DNA of 14,516 nt from Limnohabitans sp. (GCA_009693225.1 SHXP01000028.1:1-14516), one strand, 5' to 3'. Numbered from the stretch's first letter, positions 7,466 to 14,372 are shown. The notes: a model not told the origin generated them from the sequence alone. Made by a program: numbers and translations.

Positions 7466-7810
7466 ATGAGAAAAACCTATCGGTTACAAGCAGAAGCACG
7501 TCACCCGGACAGGGTGTTGGACGCCGTGAAACACGATGTGCGCAAATATTTGAAGCGCGAGCGCCGTCGCCTTTTGCCTGAAGGCGTGGATTTCTGGGAC
7601 TTTGATTGCAAGTTCGGCCTGACTGCCGAGACCGCACAAAGCCTGCATTTGTCTGCCGTCATCCCTTCGATTGACGCTGCAGCAAAGGAACAGGCGGCGC
7701 ATGTCTATGTGGAAATCATCACCACCCACGGCAAGCGCAAACCTAAACCGGTGGCGGCTGCGGATGAAACACTGTTAACAGAGGAAGCAGAGGATGATCT
7801 GCCGGAGTGA
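7466..7810 (+). CDS. DUF6172 family protein, function unknown
   Basis: A 114-residue soluble protein. The start MRKTYRLQ and the segments HPDRVLDAVKHDVRKYLKRERRR and PEGVDFWDFDCKFG match the DUF6172 family as I know it; no biochemical role is established. The N-terminal half is strongly basic, the middle (AHVYVEIITTHGKRKPKP) is beta-like and the C-terminal 20 residues are acidic. I prefer the ATG at 7466 over an in-frame start at 7412, since the family begins with this sequence and the extra 18 residues look non-coding. It is divergent from crcB. The next gene starts 3 bases after its stop, so both form an operon. Confidence 0.85.
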   Translation: MRKTYRLQAEARHPDRVLDAVKHDVRKYLKRERRRLLPEGVDFWDFDCKFGLTAETAQSLHLSAVIPSIDAAAKEQAAHVYVEIITTHGKRKPKPVAAADETLLTEEAEDDLPE

Positions 7811-7813
7811 ATC

Positions 7814-8427
7814 ATGATGTTGCAAGGACTGCGAATTCTGGTGACCCAGGCCGATGTGTTCATGGGGCCTGCCTTGTGTGAAACACTGTCTGCACACGGC
7901 GCCGAGGTGCTGTCAGACACACAGGATCTGACACCTGCGGATGCGCCGCTGCGCATGGTGCAGCAGCACGGTCATATCGATGTCCTGCTGATCAATCTGG
8001 CCATGCTGGCACCTTCGACACACGCCGCTGAGGTGGGTGAAGACGAATGGCAGGCGGTATTCAACACCATGGTTCACCCCTTGCCCAGACTGGTCAAAGC
8101 GGTTCTGCCGCAAATGCAGGCCCGTGCAAGCGGCAAGGTTCTGGTGATGGGCAGTGCCAGCGCCTTGCGCGGCATGAAGCGTGCATCCAGTTACAGCGCG
8201 GCACGCGGTGCGCAATTGGCCTATGTGCAGGCCATTGGCGTTGAATTGGCGCCGCTCAATATCCAGGTCAACGCGATTGCGCAAAACTTTGTCGACAATC
8301 CCACTTATTTCCCCCCGAGGTGCAGGCCAGCGAAGACGCTGAATTCGCCGCCTATTTGTGTTCAAGCCATGCAAATTGTTTTGTCAGCCAGGTGTTTCCG
8401 GTCAGCGGCGGCTGGGCGATCCGCTGA
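7814..8427 (+). pseudogene. Halohydrin-dehalogenase-like SDR protein, frameshifted
   Basis: A short-chain dehydrogenase/reductase fold. The GGAG at 7804-7807 overlaps the end of the DUF6172 gene and sets the start at 7814 (or the adjacent ATG). The glycine-rich cofactor loop is replaced by VTQADVFMG (10-18). The catalytic triad reads Ser114, Tyr127 and Arg131 (YSAAR), where classical SDRs have YxxxK. Ser-Tyr-Arg with a lost NAD loop is the hallmark of halohydrin dehalogenases (HheC), and NPTYFPPE resembles their halide-side loop. Activity is not shown by this. After YFPP the frame breaks in the C-run 8311-8316; one added C restores EVQASEDAEFAAYLC through QVFPVSGGWAIR and a stop at 8425-8427. 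Compared with relatives, about 20 residues (the usual PLGRL segment) are missing between EVQA and SEDAEF. It ends 1 base from the convergent hydrolase gene. Confidence 0.75.
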
Positions 8428-8428
8428 T

Positions 8429-9442
8429 TCACTCCTGTTCCAGAACCACCAGATTGTTGAGAAGCGCGGTTTTAAAGCGTTCAAAGTTTTGCATTTGCGG
8501 CGCGTGACCCAGATCGGGGAACAGTACCAGACGCCCGCCGGGAATGGTTTTGACGGCACGCAGTGACATGGCTCTGTAATTGCCGAGTTGAGATTTCAAG
8601 GGTTCCTGCACCAGGTCCTTGCCCAGGGCGGTGGTGTCTTTGACGCCGATCATCAACTGGGTAGGTACCTTGAGTTGAGCGAATTCATGCAGCACGGGCT
8701 GCTCGAAAATCATCTGATAAACCAGCGCTGAATGTCTGGCGATGGTCTCCTTGCCCGGTCCACGGAACATACCTGCGATCATTTGCACCCAGGGTTCGTA
8801 CTCGTCTTTCCATTCACCCGCGTAATAAGTGCTGCGCTCGTAGTTGCGCAGCCGCTCGTCGGTGAAATCGAGTTCACGCGCATACCATTGCTCCTGGCTG
8901 AGCGCAGGAACGCCCAGGGCTTTCCAGTCTTCCAGGCCGAGCGGGTTGACCATAACCAGTTGGCTCACCTCTGCCGGATACATCAAGGCATAGCGCGCAG
9001 CCAGCATGCCGCCCATGGAATGGCCGATCACCGTGACTTTGTCTATCTTCAATGACTTCAGCAAGGAGCGGGTGTTTTCTGCCAAACCCGCAAAGCTGTA
9101 GGTGTAATTGTCCGGTTTGGCGGATTTGCAAAAGCCGATCTGATCCGGGACGATCACACGCAAGCCGGCTTGTTGCAGTAACAGGGCTGTGTCGTGCCAG
9201 GTGGCGGCACAAAAATTCTTGCCGTGAAGCAACACCACGGCATGGCCGTTGAGCGTGGCCGGCTGGTAATCCAGGTAGGCCATGTGCATGCTCTGGCCTT
9301 GCGCTTTGAAGCTAAATTGCAAGACAGCTGACGGGTACTCAAAACCCTGTAATTCGACACCGTAGACCGGCACATCCGCCTGCGCCGCCATGGCCGCAGT
9401 CAGCAACAGCATCGCGTAGAGTTTTTTTATGGTGTGTGTCAT
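8429..9442 (-). CDS. Secreted alpha/beta hydrolase, last gene of the urease operon
   Basis: A 337-residue alpha/beta-hydrolase. It has a Sec signal peptide (basic MTHTIKK, hydrophobic core, AQA|DVP after about residue 22), so it is probably periplasmic. The oxyanion HGKN is at 73-76, the nucleophile elbow GHSMGG puts Ser at 142, the acid is probably Asp269 (GVKDTT) and the histidine is His313 (DLGHAPQ). The catalytic set is complete. The substrate is unknown; the family includes esterases, lipases, amidases and haloperoxidase-like enzymes. Its ATG overlaps the ureG stop as ATGA, so it is translated with the urease genes. No urease accessory role is known for this family. A hydrolase releasing an amide or urea derivative is possible, but that is speculation. 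Confidence 0.88.
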   Translation of the reverse strand: MTHTIKKLYAMLLLTAAMAAQADVPVYGVELQGFEYPSAVLQFSFKAQGQSMHMAYLDYQPATLNGHAVVLLHGKNFCAATWHDTALLLQQAGLRVIVPDQIGFCKSAKPDNYTYSFAGLAENTRSLLKSLKIDKVTVIGHSMGGMLAARYALMYPAEVSQLVMVNPLGLEDWKALGVPALSQEQWYARELDFTDERLRNYERSTYYAGEWKDEYEPWVQMIAGMFRGPGKETIARHSALVYQMIFEQPVLHEFAQLKVPTQLMIGVKDTTALGKDLVQEPLKSQLGNYRAMSLRAVKTIPGGRLVLFPDLGHAPQMQNFERFKTALLNNLVVLEQE

Positions 9443-10101
9443 GCCGCAGCCAGCATGCCTTTGCTTTCAATGAATTGAACAATCGTGTCCAGACCGCTCA
9501 GTGTTTTGAGGTTGGTCATGACAAACGGCTTGAGACCTTGCGCTCCGCTGCGCATGCGTTCTGTGTCTGATCGCATCACATCCAGGTTAGCGCCGACATA
9601 AGGTGCGAGATCGGTTTTGTTGATGATGAACAAATCGCTTTTGGTGATGCCGGGCCCGCCTTTGCGGGGGATCTTTTCGCCTGCGGCGACATCGATGATG
9701 TAAATCGTCAAATCGCTGAGTTCGGGACTGAAAGTGGCAGCCAGGTTGTCGCCGCCGCTTTCCACAAACACCACATCGGCGTCGGGGAATTTTTCAAGCA
9801 TGCGGTCAATGGCCTCCAGGTTGATCGAGGCGTCTTCACGAATAGCGGTATGCGGGCAACCGCCGGTTTCCACCCCCATGATGCGCTCTGCAACCAGAGC
9901 ACCGCTGACGGTCAGCAACCGCTGGTCTTCCTTAGTGTAGATATCGTTGGTGATGGCGATCAAATCGTATTTGTCGCGCATGGCTTTACACAGCATTTCC
10001 AGCAAGGTGGTTTTACCGGAACCGACCGGCCCACCTATGCCTACCCGCAATGGTGGAAGTTTTTTGCTGCGACCGGGTATGTGGTGAAGAGGAGTACTCA
10101 T
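9439..10101 (-). CDS. ureG: Urease accessory GTPase UreG
   Basis: SIMIBI-class GTPase that carries Ni2+ and powers its insertion into apo-urease in a complex with UreF and UreD. It has 220 residues. The P-loop GGPVGSGKT is at 23-31, the nickel-binding CPH motif at 82-84, SGGDN at 115-119 and the guanine-specificity NKTD at 161-164; all are intact. It begins inside the ureF stop (ATGA overlap at 10098-10101) and ends inside the start of the hydrolase gene. Translation is thus coupled on both sides. Confidence 0.97.
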   Translation of the reverse strand: MSTPLHHIPGRSKKLPPLRVGIGGPVGSGKTTLLEMLCKAMRDKYDLIAITNDIYTKEDQRLLTVSGALVAERIMGVETGGCPHTAIREDASINLEAIDRMLEKFPDADVVFVESGGDNLAATFSPELSDLTIYIIDVAAGEKIPRKGGPGITKSDLFIINKTDLAPYVGANLDVMRSDTERMRSGAQGLKPFVMTNLKTLSGLDTIVQFIESKGMLAAA

Positions 10102-10799
10102 GATCTGAAAAGTCTGGAGTATTGGGTTTCATGGCGCGCCGACAAAACAGCCAGGCGCGGGGTAAAGGATTGTTGTTGATTGTGGGGCAGCGACAAGGCA
10201 TGTTCGACCGCAAGGGGTATTTCTGTGCTTAATGCGGCCAGCATGCGTTGTCCGCTGAGCTGGCCCAGCGGCACCGATTTGATGGCGGCTTGCACCATGT
10301 TTTCTGCCCAGGCGAAAGCGCAAGCCAGCAGTCCTTCGCGTATATCTATGGACTGCGTGTTCAAGGCCAGTGCAAACACCAGCGGCCAGGTCGGCGGCAG
10401 GCTTTCGCAATACTGCATGTCTGCTTCGACCACGGCATGGTGATTGCGCAACCAGATCAACAGCGAACGACCCATTTGTTCGGTTTGCAAACGCATCTCA
10501 AAGCTTTCACGGGTTTGCATGATCCAGTCGTTGAGTTGTTGCAAGCGGGCTGTGTCCCGGTTATGCCAGGCCGCCATGGCTTGGGCGACCACCGGTAATT
10601 CGCTGCGCGACTGCACCAGGTGCAATTGGTCTGTCAGCCAGTGTTGCGCTGTTTTTTCATCTGTGACCAGACCGTGTTCAACCGCAGCCTCCAGGCCTTC
10701 CGAGTAAGAGAAGCCGCCCACCGGCAAAGTAGGCGAGGCCAGTTGCATCAGCCACAGCAAGCGGCTGGCGGGGTTGGAAATACTGACCGAGGTCGACAT
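10098..10799 (-). CDS. ureF: Urease accessory protein UreF
   Basis: All-helical cytosolic chaperone that bridges UreD-bound urease and UreG and gates GTP hydrolysis during nickel delivery. It has 233 residues, the normal size. The N-terminal signature LASPTLPVGGFSYSEGLE (20-37) is typical. The EMRLQTEQMGRSL helix and the C-terminal segment with SFTPRLAVLSARHETQYSRLFRS follow as expected. It starts 24 bases after ureE and overlaps ureG. Confidence 0.96.
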   Translation of the reverse strand: MSTSVSISNPASRLLWLMQLASPTLPVGGFSYSEGLEAAVEHGLVTDEKTAQHWLTDQLHLVQSRSELPVVAQAMAAWHNRDTARLQQLNDWIMQTRESFEMRLQTEQMGRSLLIWLRNHHAVVEADMQYCESLPPTWPLVFALALNTQSIDIREGLLACAFAWAENMVQAAIKSVPLGQLSGQRMLAALSTEIPLAVEHALSLPHNQQQSFTPRLAVLSARHETQYSRLFRS

Positions 10800-10823
10800 G
10801 GATGGATTGGGGCCAGGCTCAGA

Positions 10824-11405
10824 TCAATGGCCGTGGTTGCATCCGGGGCCGTGCACGTGGACATGCGGCGCTTCATGCGCGTGTGTAGCCTGATGCGCGT
10901 GATCATGACCGTGTGCGTGTTCATGGTGAGCATGACCTGCATGCGCAGCGTGTTCCCCGTAAGCACCGTTCTCAGGTTCAAATGCTTCATCCACCGCCGT
11001 CACCGTCATATGCATATCGCGCAGCATGTCAGCCAGCACGTGATCAGGTTCGATTTTCAAATGGTCGGCTTGCAGTTCGATAGGTACATGTCGGTTGCCA
11101 AGGTGGTAAGCGGCGCGTGTTAAATCGAACAGGCTGCCGTGGTCCGGGCAAGGCGTGATGCGCAGCACCGGTTGCGGCGCGGCCAGCACCTTGAGCAAAG
11201 AACCGTCTTCTCCGACCAGCACATCGCCACCGCGCACCACCTGGCCGCGTTGCAGAAATACACCCACGCTGCGGCCGCTGGAGTCGGTGGCTTCAAAGCG
11301 GCTTTTTTGCCGTACATCCCAGTCCAGCGTGACTGTGGCTGCGCGTTTGAGCAGGGCATTGGCCAGACCCTGGCCCTGGCGGATCAGTTTTGAATAATGA
11401 ATCAT
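10824..11405 (-). CDS. ureE: Urease nickel metallochaperone UreE with His-rich tail
   Basis: Binds Ni2+ in the cytosol and hands it to UreG. It has 193 residues, longer than the minimal ~150 because of a metal-binding tail. The conserved metal-site motif YHLGNRHVP puts the key histidine at 101. Residues 151-193 contain 17 histidines in 43 positions (EHAAHAGHAHHEHAHGHDHA and onward) plus a Cys near the end. Such tails store nickel in Klebsiella-type UreE. AAGG lies 8-11 bases before the ATG. It follows ureC after a 70-base gap, the only sizeable spacer in the operon. Confidence 0.96.
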   Translation of the reverse strand: MIHYSKLIRQGQGLANALLKRAATVTLDWDVRQKSRFEATDSSGRSVGVFLQRGQVVRGGDVLVGEDGSLLKVLAAPQPVLRITPCPDHGSLFDLTRAAYHLGNRHVPIELQADHLKIEPDHVLADMLRDMHMTVTAVDEAFEPENGAYGEHAAHAGHAHHEHAHGHDHAHQATHAHEAPHVHVHGPGCNHGH

Positions 11406-11475
11406 GTGCTAAGCCTTGGCTGTTGTTCTTTGATACCGGTAAGTACCACAACGGTACCACCTATGGCAATAGGGC

Positions 11476-13221
11476 CTAAAACAGGAAATAGCGCTGCGCC
11501 ATCGGCAGCACGCTCGCCGGCTCACAGGTCAAGAGCAAACCGTCTGCCCGCACTGCATAGGTTTGTGCATCGACTTCCATGCGCGGTGCATAGTCGTTGT
11601 GAAGCATGTGGCGTTTGCCGATGCCGCGAATGTTTTTCACCGCGCTCAAGGTTTTGTGCAAGCCGAAACGCTCGTCGATGCCGCCGGCCAGACCGGCTTG
11701 CGACACAAAGCTCAGTGAGCCGCGGTGCAAGGCACCGCCGAAGGCGCCGAACATCGGGCGGTAATGCACCGGTTGCGGTGTCGGGATGGAGGCGTTCGGG
11801 TCACCCATGGCGGCCATGGCGATGAAACCGCCCTTCATGATGATGAATGGTTTGACGCCGAAGAACGCCGGCTTCCACAGCACGAGATCTGCCCATTTGC
11901 CAACTTCAATACTGCCGACCTCGTGGCTGATGCCGTGCGCGATCGCCGGGTTGATGGCGAGTTTGGAGAAATAGCGTTTGACCCGCGCGTTATCGTGCCG
12001 GTCGCTGTCGCCGGGAAGTTGCCCGCGCTGTTGTTTCATCTTGTGTGCGCTCTGCCAGCAGCGCATGATGACCTCGCCGACGCGGCCCATGGCCTGGCTG
12101 TCCGAGCTGAACATGCTGATCGCACCCAGGTCGTGCAAGATGTCTTCGGCGGCAATGGTTTCACGCCGGATGCGGCTTTCAGCGAAGGCCAGGTCTTCGG
12201 CAATCGACGGGTCCAGGTGGTGGCACACCATCAGCATGTCGACGTGTTCATCCAAGGTGTTGATGGTGTAGGGGCGTGTCGGGTTGGTGGAAGACGGCAG
12301 CACACTGGCCTCGCCGACCACTTTCAAAATATCCGGTGCATGACCGCCGCCCGCGCCTTCAGTGTGGAAGGTGTGGATGGTGCGGCCTTTGAATGCGGCG
12401 ATGGTGTCTTCGACAAAACCAGATTCATTCAAGGTATCGGTGTGTATGGCTACTTGTGTATCGGTGTCTTCGGCGACATTCAGGCAATTGTCGATGGCCG
12501 CAGGCGTGGTGCCCCAGTCTTCGTGCAGTTTCAGGCCGATGGCGCCTGCGTTGATTTGCTCGTGCAATGCGTCAGGCAGCGATGCATTGCCTTTGCCCAG
12601 AAAACCCAGGTTCATGGGAAAGGCATCGGCCGCTTGCAGCATGCGTTCCAGATTCCAGGGGCCGGGCGTGCAAGTGGTGGCGAAGGTGCCGGTGGCCGGA
12701 CCCGTGCCGCCGCCAAGCATGGTGGTGACACCGCTGGCCAGCGCCTCTTCAATTTGTTGCGGCGCGATGAAATGGATGTGGGTATCAATCGCACCCGCAG
12801 TTACGATCATACCTTCGCAGGAAATGATTTCAGTGCCCGGTCCGATGACAATATCTATGCCAGGTTGGGTGTCCGGGTTACCCGCTTTGCCGATGGCGGC
12901 GATGCGTGAATTTTTGATGCCGATATCGGCCTTGACAATGCCCCAGTGGTCGATGATGAGTGCATTGGTCAACACCGCATCCATCGCGCCGCCGGCTTGT
13001 GCGCCGGTGCCAGAGGGGCCGTTGCGGGTGCGCTGCGACTGCGCCATGCCGTCGCGTATGGTTTTGCCGCCGCCGAATTTCACTTCCTCGCCATAGCCGC
13101 CGGCGCGCAAGGTGTAGTCGTCTTCGACTTCAATGATCAGGTCGGTGTCTGCCAATCGCACACGATCGCCGACGGTCGGACCATACATTTCCGCATAGGC
13201 ACGTTTTTCAATCTGTGCCAT
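11476..13221 (-). CDS. ureC: Urease alpha subunit
   Basis: Catalytic subunit of the dinickel enzyme that hydrolyses urea to ammonia and carbamate. It has 581 residues from the ATG at 13221. All active-site residues are present, 14 above Klebsiella numbering: His148 and His150 (DTHIHF), the carbamylated Lys231 and His233 (GLKLHEDWG), His260, His286, the flap Cys333 and catalytic His334 (MVCHHLD), and Asp374 (FSSDSQAMGR). The gene looks fully functional. A GTG one codon upstream is a possible alternative start. The ATG overlaps the ureB stop (TGATG), so translation is coupled. Confidence 0.98.
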   Translation of the reverse strand: MAQIEKRAYAEMYGPTVGDRVRLADTDLIIEVEDDYTLRAGGYGEEVKFGGGKTIRDGMAQSQRTRNGPSGTGAQAGGAMDAVLTNALIIDHWGIVKADIGIKNSRIAAIGKAGNPDTQPGIDIVIGPGTEIISCEGMIVTAGAIDTHIHFIAPQQIEEALASGVTTMLGGGTGPATGTFATTCTPGPWNLERMLQAADAFPMNLGFLGKGNASLPDALHEQINAGAIGLKLHEDWGTTPAAIDNCLNVAEDTDTQVAIHTDTLNESGFVEDTIAAFKGRTIHTFHTEGAGGGHAPDILKVVGEASVLPSSTNPTRPYTINTLDEHVDMLMVCHHLDPSIAEDLAFAESRIRRETIAAEDILHDLGAISMFSSDSQAMGRVGEVIMRCWQSAHKMKQQRGQLPGDSDRHDNARVKRYFSKLAINPAIAHGISHEVGSIEVGKWADLVLWKPAFFGVKPFIIMKGGFIAMAAMGDPNASIPTPQPVHYRPMFGAFGGALHRGSLSFVSQAGLAGGIDERFGLHKTLSAVKNIRGIGKRHMLHNDYAPRMEVDAQTYAVRADGLLLTCEPASVLPMAQRYFLF

Positions 13222-13547
13222 CACTCGGCACCTTTCAATGCGCCTTGTACGTCGCCGCGAAAACCGTAAATCTGTCTGTCACCGGCATAGTCAACGAGTT
13301 CTACGGTGCGTTCCTGGCCCGGCTCGAAGCGGACTGCCGTACCGGACGCAATGTTTAAACGCATGCCTGCTGCAAGTCTGCGGTCGAAATGCAGACCGTG
13401 GTTGGTTTCGGCAAAGTGGTAATGCGAACCCACTTGTATAGGTCGGTCACCGGCGTTTTTGACCAGCAGGGTGCAGGTGCGTCTGCCGGTGTTCAGGGCA
13501 TGCTGACCGGCATCTATCAACATCTCGCCTGGAATCATGCAGCTCAT
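13221..13547 (-). CDS. ureB: Urease beta subunit
   Basis: Structural subunit of urease, all-beta, needed with UreA for the (ABC)3 assembly and for accessory-protein docking. It has 108 residues from the ATG at 13547. The usual MIPGEMLIDAG start appears three residues in, followed by VGSHYHFAETN and GTAVRFEPGQ, all family-typical. I chose 13547 because a GGTGGGAA site lies about 9-16 bases upstream; a GTG at 13562 and an ATG at 13538 are weaker. Its ATG overlaps the stop of the small upstream gene (ATGA). Confidence 0.95.
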   Translation of the reverse strand: MSCMIPGEMLIDAGQHALNTGRRTCTLLVKNAGDRPIQVGSHYHFAETNHGLHFDRRLAAGMRLNIASGTAVRFEPGQERTVELVDYAGDRQIYGFRGDVQGALKGAE

Positions 13548-13705
13548 TTGCGCGTTTCCCACCAGATGCCGGCCAGCACCACGGCAAGCACGAAAAGGCC
13601 GATTAAATCGGCAGTGTGTGAATGCGGCGAAGCATCACCATGCCCCGGGTGTGCCATGGCCTGTGTGCCGGTCAACAAGCAGATATAAAAAAGTTGTATC
13701 AACAT
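13544..13705 (-). CDS. Unannotated 53-residue His-rich membrane protein in the urease operon
   Basis: Between ureA and ureB, the minus strand has an ATG (13703-13705) preceded by AAGGAC at a good distance and an open frame of 53 codons ending in a TGA that overlaps the ureB ATG. The protein has a hydrophobic N-terminus like a signal peptide (MLIQLFYICLLTGTQAMA, possible cleavage at AMA|HPG). A short His-rich segment HPGHGDASPHSH (19-30) with four histidines follows, then one membrane span DLIGLFVLAVVLAGIWW (33-49) and a basic end ETRK. The mature form would be anchored with the histidines on the periplasmic side. AHPGHG also starts mature HupE/UreJ nickel permeases, but the rest of that family (about 190 residues) is absent. 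A role in nickel binding or in membrane placement is inference. Confidence 0.8.
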   Translation of the reverse strand: MLIQLFYICLLTGTQAMAHPGHGDASPHSHTADLIGLFVLAVVLAGIWWETRK

Positions 13706-13732
13706 GGTGTTGTCCTTGAAGAGTGATTCAAA

Positions 13733-14035
13733 TTAAACAATGGGTTGATGAACCGTGACCAGTTTGGTCCCGTCAGGGAAGGTGGCTTCCACCTGGATAT
13801 CAGGAATCATTTCGGCGATACCGTCCATCACATCGGCACGCGTCAATACAGTGCGGCCTTCGCTCATCAATTGAGCAACGGTTTTGCCGTCGCGCGCGCC
13901 TTCCATGACCGCAGCGCTGATGAAAGCGACGGCTTCAGGGTAATTGAGTTTCAAACCTCTGGCTTTGCGGCGTTCGGCTAGCAGCGCTGCGGTAAAGATG
14001 AGCAGCTTGTCTTTTTCGCGGGGGGTCAGTTCCAT
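13733..14035 (-). CDS. ureA: Urease gamma subunit
   Basis: Smallest structural subunit of urease; it assembles with UreB and UreC. It has 100 residues, exactly the common length. MELTPREKDKLLIFTAALLAERRKARGLKLNYPEAVAFIS and the central VAQLMSEGRTVLTRADVMDGIAEMIPDIQVEATFPDGTKLVTVH are strongly conserved. The start is at 14035, with a GAGGACG-like upstream context only loosely matching a ribosome site. It is first in the visible operon; ureD, which precedes ureA in many relatives, is not there. Confidence 0.97.
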   Translation of the reverse strand: MELTPREKDKLLIFTAALLAERRKARGLKLNYPEAVAFISAAVMEGARDGKTVAQLMSEGRTVLTRADVMDGIAEMIPDIQVEATFPDGTKLVTVHQPIV

Positions 14036-14119
14036 GTGAGGACGCGCCAGTAAAATGAGATAAGCAATTATTGACGCAATTTTTGAACTAGGCTTGGATT
14101 CAATTTTTCACTGGTTTTG

Positions 14120-14136
14120 CGCACCTTTTATGTGCA
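14120..14136. promoter_or_regulatory. NtrC-like binding site, copy 1
   Basis: CGCACC-TTTTA-TGTGCA matches 10 of 12 conserved bases of the NtrC box TGCACC-N5-GGTGCA, with the correct 5-base spacer. It is about 85 bases upstream of the ureA start codon. Confidence 0.5.
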
Positions 14137-14149
14137 AAAGTCCTTTCTT

Positions 14150-14166
14150 CGCATGAATTTGGTGCA
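14150..14166. promoter_or_regulatory. NtrC-like binding site, copy 2
   Basis: CGCATG-AATTT-GGTGCA has a perfect right half (6/6) and a weak left half (3/6) of the NtrC box. Its centre is 30 bases from copy 1, about three helical turns, as expected for cooperative NtrC dimers. Confidence 0.4.
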
Positions 14167-14305
14167 AAATAAAGAAAATCTGGGTTACATAATTAATATT
14201 TTGTATTTTAATAAATAATTAAGATTGAGAATTTTCTAGGGTAAATGCTTATTCCGTATAGATTACGCTGGCATAGTATGAAAACTCATTTATTTCGAAG
14301 GATCG

Positions 14306-14326
14306 TCAAAAAAGCCGGTTTTTTGA
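14306..14326. repeat. A/T-rich hairpin in the leader of the 14422 gene
   Basis: TCAAAAAA (14306-14313), loop GCCGG, TTTTTTGA (14319-14326): a perfect 8-bp stem just before the stronger hairpin at 14333. Its stem is mostly A-T, so it is weak alone. Its A-run could also pair with the T-run of the next hairpin. Confidence 0.5.
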
Positions 14327-14332
14327 AGGAGC

Positions 14333-14372
14333 AAAAAAGCCCCTACGCGCTTGCCGCGCTGTGGGGCTTTTT
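14333..14372. terminator. Intrinsic terminator or attenuator upstream of the 14422 gene
   Basis: GCCCC (14339-14343) and GGGGC (14363-14367) enclose an inner GCGC/GCGC stem (14347-14350, 14356-14359) with loop TTGCC. Six A (14333-14338) precede and five T (14368-14372) follow, so it can act on both strands. It lies about 50 bases before the start of the rightward gene and more than 290 bases upstream of ureA. There is no gene end nearby for it to serve, which points to attenuation in the leader or to a remnant of a lost gene. Confidence 0.7.

Noticed and set aside
11403..11520. Minus-strand open frame over the ureC end and the ureC-ureE gap, hydrophobic, ending in a TGA overlapping the ureE ATG
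   Set aside because: It reads like a transporter tail (FPVLGPIAIGGTVVVLTG), but a stop lies just upstream, there is no ATG, and most of it overlaps ureC or a short gap. Chance is the simplest explanation.
11725..12909. 394-codon plus-strand open frame opposite ureC
   Set aside because: It is the antisense shadow of a conserved GC-rich gene with all active-site residues; the product has no recognisable domain.
14036..14100. Strict sigma-54 promoter for ureA
   Set aside because: No GG-N10-GC element exists in the right direction; the nearest candidate has AG instead of GG, so I list it only as a weak possibility.
14221..14300. Guanidine-I (ykkC) riboswitch suggested by CTAGGGT
   Set aside because: Only this short string matches; the ACGRGR-type conserved segments and the paired stems are missing.
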